This document shows positions 7,647 to 11,343 of a stretch of 11,343 nucleotides of DNA, piece by piece. Source of the stretch: CAZWSC01 sp964636385 (GTDB lineage: Bacteria > Eisenbacteria > RBG-16-71-46 > CAIMUX01); contig CAZWSC010000115.1 in NCBI GenBank assembly GCA_964636385.1, positions 1 to 11,343 of the forward strand. The letters run 5' to 3'. The notes beneath the pieces were generated by a model, which saw only the letters and a program-made list of their open reading frames with translations, ran no database searches and was not told the DNA's origin. The translations under genes and the position numbers were made by a program. Numbering within the stretch: position 1 is the first letter of the stretch; every line of letters begins with the position of its first letter.

Positions 7647-9017
7647 GTGAACGCAAGAGAGCTCTGTGAAACCGCGCTGCAGGCGCTGCGCGACAATGGC
7701 GCCGAAGGTGATGTATACATCGAACAGAGCCGCAGCCTGAGACTCGGCGTACGTAACGGCGTCCTCGAGTCGCTGTCGCGTTCCGATGTGCACGGGATGG
7801 CTGTCCGGGCCATGAAGGACGGCCGGCTGGGATTCGTGCACACCGCAAGGCTGGACACGGACAGTATCGCGGAGGCGGCCGGGCAGGCATGCACGCTGTC
7901 AGGGTTCGGCTCGAAGCGCGATGACCTGGTGCTTGCCGATCCGTCAGGGCCCGGCGACGGAAGGGACGAGGGTGAACCTCTCGGTCTCTACGACCCGTCG
8001 CTGGAGAAGATGACCCTGGATGCGAAGAGGGACTGGATTCTCGAGTCCGAGGCCGCCGGCATGGCGCACGACGCGCGAATCGCCAGGAGCGGAGGAGCTT
8101 CGTGGCACGAGAACATGGGAGGCCGCTGGATCGCCAATACCAACGGCCTCTTCCGTCACTTCCGCAGGAGCGGGGTCGGCGGGGGGGTGAATGTCGTTGC
8201 CGAAGCCGGGGGTGTGCAGCAGTCTGGCGGGCGCAGATTCGGCGCTGTGGCCGCGGTGGACCTGCCGGATCCCGCGGAACTGGGCCGTGAGGCGGCTGAC
8301 CGGGCTGTACAACTCCTGGGTGGGACGCCGGTCGCAACCGGCCGCTACCCGGTCGTCTTCTCGCCGGATGCCGGCGGCGGCCTGCTGGCTTATACAGCCC
8401 TTGCGCTGAACGGCGAACACATCAGCCGGGGCAGGTCCTGGCTGGCGGAGCGTCTCGCCGGGCCGGAGGAGGTGCGCCTGGGGAGCGATCTCGTCACGAT
8501 CAGTGACAGCGGTCGTCTTCAGCGCCGTGTCGGTTCGGCCCCCTTTGACGGGGAGGGTGTGGACACGCGCGATCAGGCGCTCGTCCGAAACGGCATCGTG
8601 GCCGGACGTCTGTGCGATCTTGCCTCCGCGAGGCGCCTGGGGATCCCGCCCACCGGAAACGCGAGCCGCGGCAGCTACGATTCCGCCCCGGAGATATCGG
8701 CGCACAACCTCCATCTCGAACCGGGCACGATGAGCCGCGACGAACTGCTCGCTGGGGTGGAGAAGGGGCTCTGGATCTGGGGCCTTTCCGGGTGGTGGAC
8801 CGGGATGAACCCCTCGAATCCGCAATTCTCGAGCGCAGCATTCGGCCTGTGGATCGAGAACGGCAGGCCGGTTCGCCCGGTGGCCCGCGTCACAATCGCC
8901 GGCACACTCGAGGAGATCCTGGGCGGCGTGGACGCCGTGGCGGATGACCTGACCTGGTACCGTGAGACCAACACCCCGACACTCCGCGTCAGGGAGCTGA
9001 TGGTGTCCGGAGTCTAA
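7647..9017 (+). CDS. pmbA: TldD/PmbA-family protein, PmbA (TldE) subunit
   Basis: This is a 456-residue protein from GTG 7647, close to the usual PmbA length of about 450. It starts VNARELCETALQALRDNGAEGDV and has the family's N-terminal ligand-like segment. At the position of TldD's zinc motif it has PVVFSPDAGGGLLAYTALA, with no HExxxH, as expected for the non-catalytic partner. Late blocks NLHLEPGTMSRDEL, MNPSNPQFSS, FGLWIENG, VTIAGTLEEIL and PTLRVRELMVSGV match PmbA. It is encoded directly after tldD, and such neighbours normally form one complex. There is no signal peptide or twin-arginine motif at its N-terminus, in contrast to its partner. The stop lies 20 bases from the end of the convergent mop gene, so the two transcripts may overlap. 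Confidence 0.92.
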   Translation: MNARELCETALQALRDNGAEGDVYIEQSRSLRLGVRNGVLESLSRSDVHGMAVRAMKDGRLGFVHTARLDTDSIAEAAGQACTLSGFGSKRDDLVLADPSGPGDGRDEGEPLGLYDPSLEKMTLDAKRDWILESEAAGMAHDARIARSGGASWHENMGGRWIANTNGLFRHFRRSGVGGGVNVVAEAGGVQQSGGRRFGAVAAVDLPDPAELGREAADRAVQLLGGTPVATGRYPVVFSPDAGGGLLAYTALALNGEHISRGRSWLAERLAGPEEVRLGSDLVTISDSGRLQRRVGSAPFDGEGVDTRDQALVRNGIVAGRLCDLASARRLGIPPTGNASRGSYDSAPEISAHNLHLEPGTMSRDELLAGVEKGLWIWGLSGWWTGMNPSNPQFSSAAFGLWIENGRPVRPVARVTIAGTLEEILGGVDAVADDLTWYRETNTPTLRVRELMVSGV

Positions 9018-9037
9018 AGGGGCAGGTCCGCCATGCC

Positions 9038-9247
9038 CTACTCCTTCACCGGCAGGACGTGTATCGCCTTCACGACCAGGAGGACTTCCTCTCCCGGCTT
9101 CAGGTTCAGCTCCTCGAGAGACTCCGTGGTCAGCACAGAGGCCATTGTCGCCGGCGCCGTGATGTCGAACTTCACCAGCGACATGACGTCGCCCTTCTTG
9201 ACCGAGGTGACCTTCGCAGAGAGTGCGTTGCGTGCTCCGTGCTTCAT
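9038..9247 (-). CDS. Mop/TOBE-domain molybdate(molybdopterin)-binding protein
   Basis: This is a 69-residue protein from ATG 9247, chosen over the in-frame upstream start at 9295 because GGGAGG (9253-9258 on this strand) lies 5 bases upstream. The sequence MKHGARNALSAKVTSVKKGD, then VKFDITAPATMASVLTTESLEELNLKPGEEVLLVVKAIHV, is a single Mop/TOBE domain over its full length. The typical landmarks are SARN-like start, KVTSVKKG, a T-ESLEELNLKPGEEV stretch and V-KA-HV. From family knowledge, small Mop proteins assemble into oligomers that bind molybdate or tungstate and serve in storage or homeostasis. No mod transport or molybdenum-cofactor gene is visible in the window, so its context is silent. 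It is transcribed towards pmbA, and no clear promoter was found upstream. Confidence 0.9.
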   Translation of the reverse strand: MKHGARNALSAKVTSVKKGDVMSLVKFDITAPATMASVLTTESLEELNLKPGEEVLLVVKAIHVLPVKE

Positions 9248-9454
9248 ATCGACCTCCCTGCCGGCGCCGGGGCGCGGCTGCGGGGTAGCGGACATCCATC
9301 CCTGGACACTTCGCCGGATGATGGCCGACGACCGATGCTTCCTGCAAGGGGCAGATTGCGCTCAACCCGAAGACTGGCCTCGAATGGAGGAGCTGTGAGG
9401 CTGATTACCTGTCCCGTAGCGGTCCTGGCTGCCTGATTGCGCGAAGGTTCAGCC

Positions 9455-10132
9455 TCACCGGCTCTTCCTCCCCAGCCCCTCCGACACGGCTGTCCGCAGA
9501 TCCCGGCAGGCCTTGGCGACGTCCCCGGCGGCCATGATCGCCGACACGACCGCCACTCCGTCCGCGCCGGCATGGATCACATCCGCGGCATTCCCTCCGT
9601 GAACCCCTCCGATCGCGACCAGGGGGAGGGAAGCTGAGGCGCTGCGAAGGGCCGGCAGGGCGTCGATCCCGAGAGGTCCCGGCAGATCCGTCTTGGTCGG
9701 GGTAGCGAAGACCATGTTGGCGGCTGCGTAGGCGGCGCCCTCTCGCTCTGCCTCCTTCATTTCCCCCGGGGTGCGGACAGAGACTCCGATCAGTGCATCG
9801 GGGCCGAGGATGCGCCGCGCCTCCTCCAGCGGCATGTCGTCCTGGCCGAGATGGACGCCGTCAGCCTTGCAGGCCGCGGCGACATCGACGCGGTCGTTGA
9901 CGAGGAAGATCGCGCCGGCTGCAGCGCAGATCTCGCGGATAGCGTCTGCCTGGCGTATCAGGGACCTGGTCGAGGCCTCCTTGTCCCGCAGCTGCACGGC
10001 ACGGACGCCGGCGTTGAGCGCCTGCCTTACCGTTTCGTACACCCCCCGCTCGCCGGCAAGGCCGGGGTCTGTCACGAGGTACAAACGCAGCGAATCGCGC
10101 AGGGGTGTAGGAGGGTGTTTCATGGAGTCCAT
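9455..10132 (-). CDS. thiE: Thiamine-phosphate synthase (ThiE)
   Basis: ThiE joins hydroxymethylpyrimidine diphosphate and thiazole phosphate to thiamine monophosphate in the cytoplasm. From ATG 10132 it has 225 residues, near the usual 210-220. It shows YLVTDP (18-23), VQLRDKEAS (from 45), FLVNDRVD (75-82), GVHLGQDD (91-98), IGVSVRT, ATPTKTDLPGPLG and AIGGVHGGNAADVIHAGADGVAVVSAI, all in family order. They form a complete TIM-barrel with phosphate- and Mg-binding blocks. The start at 10132 is favoured by a near-perfect AAGGAGGT 10 bases before it. The alternative ATG at 10153 overlaps the thiM stop as ATGA and would add seven residues. It is translated directly after thiM, so the pair forms a thiazole-salvage unit. 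No thiD or thiC is seen here. Confidence 0.96.
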   Translation of the reverse strand: MDSMKHPPTPLRDSLRLYLVTDPGLAGERGVYETVRQALNAGVRAVQLRDKEASTRSLIRQADAIREICAAAGAIFLVNDRVDVAAACKADGVHLGQDDMPLEEARRILGPDALIGVSVRTPGEMKEAEREGAAYAAANMVFATPTKTDLPGPLGIDALPALRSASASLPLVAIGGVHGGNAADVIHAGADGVAVVSAIMAAGDVAKACRDLRTAVSEGLGRKSR

Positions 10133-10142
10133 GGGCAGCGAT

Positions 10143-10150
10143 ACCTCCTT
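10143..10150 (-). promoter_or_regulatory. Ribosome binding site of thiE
   Basis: AAGGAGGT on the minus strand sits 10 bases before ATG 10132. It lies inside codons that an earlier start at 10153 would translate, so it favours the downstream ATG. Confidence 0.6.
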
Positions 10151-10965
10151 CATCTCTGCAGGATCTCAACCCGCACACGCTCCCGCAGGTGATCCCCGTC
10201 CAGGTTGTACAGGGCGTCCAGGAAGTTCGGGACGAAGCTGCCTGGTCCCCTCGAGGCCTCTGCGGCAATCTCGCCGGCCACCCCGAATGCGGCCAGGGCG
10301 GCGGTGGTTGCGATGAACGGATCGGGTACCACGGCGGCGAATGCGGCCACCGCCGTTCCGGCTGCGCACCCTGTTCCGGTGACCGATCCCATCATGGGGT
10401 GGCCGTTGTACACCCGTCCGACATGGCGCCCGTCAGTGACGATGTCGACCTCTCCGGTGATGCCAACGACGCGCCCTGTGCCAGCGGCGTACCCGGCCAG
10501 GGCTTCCTCCGGGGATCCGCCGGTGTCCATCGAGTCGACTCCGCGCACCTTCCCGCCGGCTCCGGCCAGCGACAGGACCTCGCCTGCATTGCCGCGAAGG
10601 ATCGGGATCCTCAACTCACGCAACAGCCGCCTGCAGGAGTCGGTTCGCAGTGCGGTGGCGCCTGCACCCACCGGATCCAGGACAACCGGGATCCCCTTCG
10701 CCTCGGCCGCGCGTCCGGCGGCCAGCATCGACTCGATCAGGCCGGGATTCAACGTGCCTATGTTGAGGAGCAGTGCTCCTGCGAACACTGCCATTTCCGC
10801 AGACTCCTCAATGGCCGGGGCCATCACGGGCGCCGCCCCGAGACACAGCGTCACGTTGGCCGTGAAGTTGGTGACTACGTCGTTCGTGATGTGGTGAACC
10901 ATGGGCCGCGTCCGGCGCAGGTTGGCGAGGGACTCGGCTACAGTGAGCGGGAAGTCTGCCTGCAT
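10150..10965 (-). CDS. thiM: Hydroxyethylthiazole kinase (ThiM)
   Basis: ThiM phosphorylates salvaged hydroxyethylthiazole to give the thiazole phosphate used by ThiE. It has 271 residues, the normal length. It shows PMVHHITNDVVTNFTANVTL near the N-terminus, GA-PVMA, VVLDPVGAGAT, ILRGNAGEV, ITGEVDIVTDG and SVTGTGCAAGTAVAAF, with Cys200 in the catalytic GTGC block. The start is ATG 10965, with GGAG 7 bases upstream. Its stop codon overlaps a possible thiE ATG (ATGA), so thiM and thiE are translationally linked. A promoter lies at 11038-11066, leaving a leader of about 66 bases that has a small CGGCC/GGCCG hairpin at 11004-11018. That leader shows no TPP riboswitch core, so control by thiamine pyrophosphate through RNA is not evident. 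Confidence 0.96.
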   Translation of the reverse strand: MQADFPLTVAESLANLRRTRPMVHHITNDVVTNFTANVTLCLGAAPVMAPAIEESAEMAVFAGALLLNIGTLNPGLIESMLAAGRAAEAKGIPVVLDPVGAGATALRTDSCRRLLRELRIPILRGNAGEVLSLAGAGGKVRGVDSMDTGGSPEEALAGYAAGTGRVVGITGEVDIVTDGRHVGRVYNGHPMMGSVTGTGCAAGTAVAAFAAVVPDPFIATTAALAAFGVAGEIAAEASRGPGSFVPNFLDALYNLDGDHLRERVRVEILQR

Positions 10966-11037
10966 GGGTGGTCTCCGGTATCTGGATGGTCCTGTGTTTC
11001 ATCCGGCCCGCAAGGCCGACGTTGGCATGCCGATCGC

Positions 11038-11066
11038 AGAATAGCATGCGTGCGACGCGGTGTCGG
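11038..11066 (-). promoter_or_regulatory. Sigma70-like promoter of thiM-thiE
   Basis: On the minus strand, CCGACA (11061-11066) and TATTCT (11038-11043) are separated by exactly 17 bases. Each hexamer matches consensus at four of six positions. The predicted transcript start is near 11031, about 66 bases before the thiM ATG. This is a pattern match only. Confidence 0.45.
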
Positions 11067-11073
11067 CATCAGG

Positions 11074-11121
11074 GATCCCGGACAGCCAGGTCTCAGGCGT
11101 GTGCTGAGACCTGCCGGGATC
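11074..11121. other. Long imperfect inverted repeat (hairpin) between two divergent promoters
   Basis: GATCCCGG (11074-11081) and CAGGTCTCAG (11087-11096) pair perfectly with CTGAGACCTG (11104-11113) and CCGGGATC (11114-11121). This gives 18 base pairs with one 5-base bulge (ACAGC) and a 7-base loop (GCGTGTG). No T-run follows on either strand, so it is not a standard intrinsic terminator. The nearest promoter element, the thiM -35, begins 8 bases away. It could be an operator, a DNA cruciform or part of a small RNA; the function is not known. Confidence 0.7.
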
Positions 11122-11137
11122 GCGCGCAGTCCAGCGA

Positions 11138-11155
11138 GGTTGCGCAGGTTGCGCA
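11138..11155. repeat. Two tandem 9-base repeats GGTTGCGCA
   Basis: GGTTGCGCA occurs twice in immediate succession (11138-11146 and 11147-11155) between the hairpin and the plus-strand promoter. Two copies are too few to name as a regulator site, but their position 36 bases upstream of the TTGACA box would suit an activator or repressor. Confidence 0.5.
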
Positions 11156-11190
11156 GCGGGGCCATCTCAGGTGGGGTCACGCCTGCCTTC

Positions 11191-11219
11191 TTGACACTGC
11201 CGCAACGCCGGGATAGAGT
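11191..11219 (+). promoter_or_regulatory. Sigma70-like promoter leading into the cobalamin riboswitch
   Basis: A perfect TTGACA (11191-11196) is followed after 17 bases by TAGAGT (11214-11219), four of six to the -10 consensus. Transcription would start near 11226, shortly before the riboswitch. The placement directly upstream of a leader RNA supports it being real. Confidence 0.65.
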
Positions 11220-11240
11220 ACCGCATTGCATAGCAGATAG

Positions 11241-11343
11241 GCGCACCGGTGCGCCGCCGGACGTCCGGCGGCGGCACAGGGAAAACGGTCAGAAACCGTT
11301 GCGGGCCCGCCGCCGTAGTCGGGGGCGGGAACCGCCCGATGCC
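11241..11343 (+). ncRNA. Cobalamin (B12) riboswitch, truncated by the window end
   Basis: The plus strand shows the order of elements of the cobalamin aptamer. GGTGC (11248-11252) is followed by a stem GCCGCCGG-ACGT-CCGGCGGC, then ACAGGGAA (the conserved AGGGAA box, 11278-11283). Next is ACGGT-CAGAA-ACCGT (11285-11299), the typical GGTCAGAA-CC hairpin, then GCGGGCCCGCCGCCGTAGTCGGGG, resembling the GC-G-CCCGC--C-GTAA-CGGG core. A GGGCGG-GAA-CCGCCC stem then leads into CGATGCC, where the sequence ends; the final conserved CACTG would be expected next. From knowledge of the class, it binds adenosyl- or another cobalamin and represses B12 uptake, B12 synthesis or B12-independent isozymes. The controlled gene lies beyond the right edge. 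Confidence 0.85.

Noticed and set aside
7944..9365. A 473-codon open frame on the minus strand opposite pmbA
   Set aside because: It covers pmbA and mop in the wrong frame, has low-complexity Pro/Arg/Gly-rich sequence and no family motif.
9248..9454. Small gene or terminator between mop and thiE
   Set aside because: No frame with a ribosome site and plausible composition was found, and only a weak 5-bp GGCTG/CAGCC pairing follows the thiE stop.
11074..11121. Intrinsic terminator or integron attC site
   Set aside because: There is no T-run after the stem on either strand. The bulged stem is attC-like in outline, but the required terminal RYYYAAC and GTTRRRY boxes are not present at its ends.
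10966..11190. TPP riboswitch upstream of thiM, prompted by CTGAGA strings on the minus strand
   Set aside because: The second conserved half (GAACCTGAT followed by the GCG-AGGGA end) is missing, and one CTGAGA lies within the perfect hairpin arm. Both CTGAGA strings are also upstream of the inferred transcript start.
10938..11246. A 102-codon minus-strand frame upstream of thiM containing a NLRNLAGLR-like stretch
   Set aside because: It overlaps the thiM start, the thiM promoter, the hairpin and the riboswitch promoter. The repeated-looking residues come from the tandem 9-base DNA repeat.

Overview
This is a high-GC stretch from a Gram-negative bacterium that has no obvious mobile DNA. Three features suggest it. 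A large secreted protein ends in a FlgD-Ig/T9SS-type sorting tail, there is a BamE-like outer-membrane lipoprotein, and GGAGG-type ribosome sites precede most genes. Tails of this kind on high-GC DNA are typical of FCB-superphylum lineages such as Eisenbacteria, Krumholzibacteriota or Latescibacterota. That placement is an inference from protein style, not from a marker gene.

Left part (1-5981). A minus-strand DUF3810 membrane metallopeptidase-like gene runs off the left edge just after its HEMAHQRG motif. Divergent from it is the dominant gene of the window, a protein of about 1574 residues. In order it has a signal peptide, a Spi-like propeptide, a C10 (streptopain-type) cysteine peptidase domain, three successive parallel beta-helix modules rich in Pmp-type FxxN and GGA[ILV] motifs, an acidic linker, and the FlgD-Ig sorting tail. 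A small SmpA/OmlA (BamE-like) lipoprotein gene follows on the same strand.

Centre (6074-9247). A tldD-pmbA pair of peptidase-family genes lies on the plus strand. TldD keeps HEAVGH and the C-terminal Cys but also carries a twin-arginine signal; PmbA has no export signal. A 69-residue Mop/TOBE molybdate-binding gene converges on pmbA from the minus strand.

Right part (9455-11343). thiM and thiE form a minus-strand thiazole-salvage operon whose genes are joined by an ATGA junction. A sigma70-like promoter is visible upstream of thiM. A 378-base intergenic region follows, holding a strong hairpin between two divergent promoters, a pair of tandem 9-mers, and, on the plus strand, a TTGACA/TAGAGT promoter leading into a cobalamin riboswitch cut by the window end. 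The B12-related gene it should control lies outside the window.

The most noteworthy items are the protease/beta-helix/sorting-tail fusion, the Tat-marked TldD with a signal-less PmbA partner, the truncated cobalamin riboswitch, and the unexplained hairpin.
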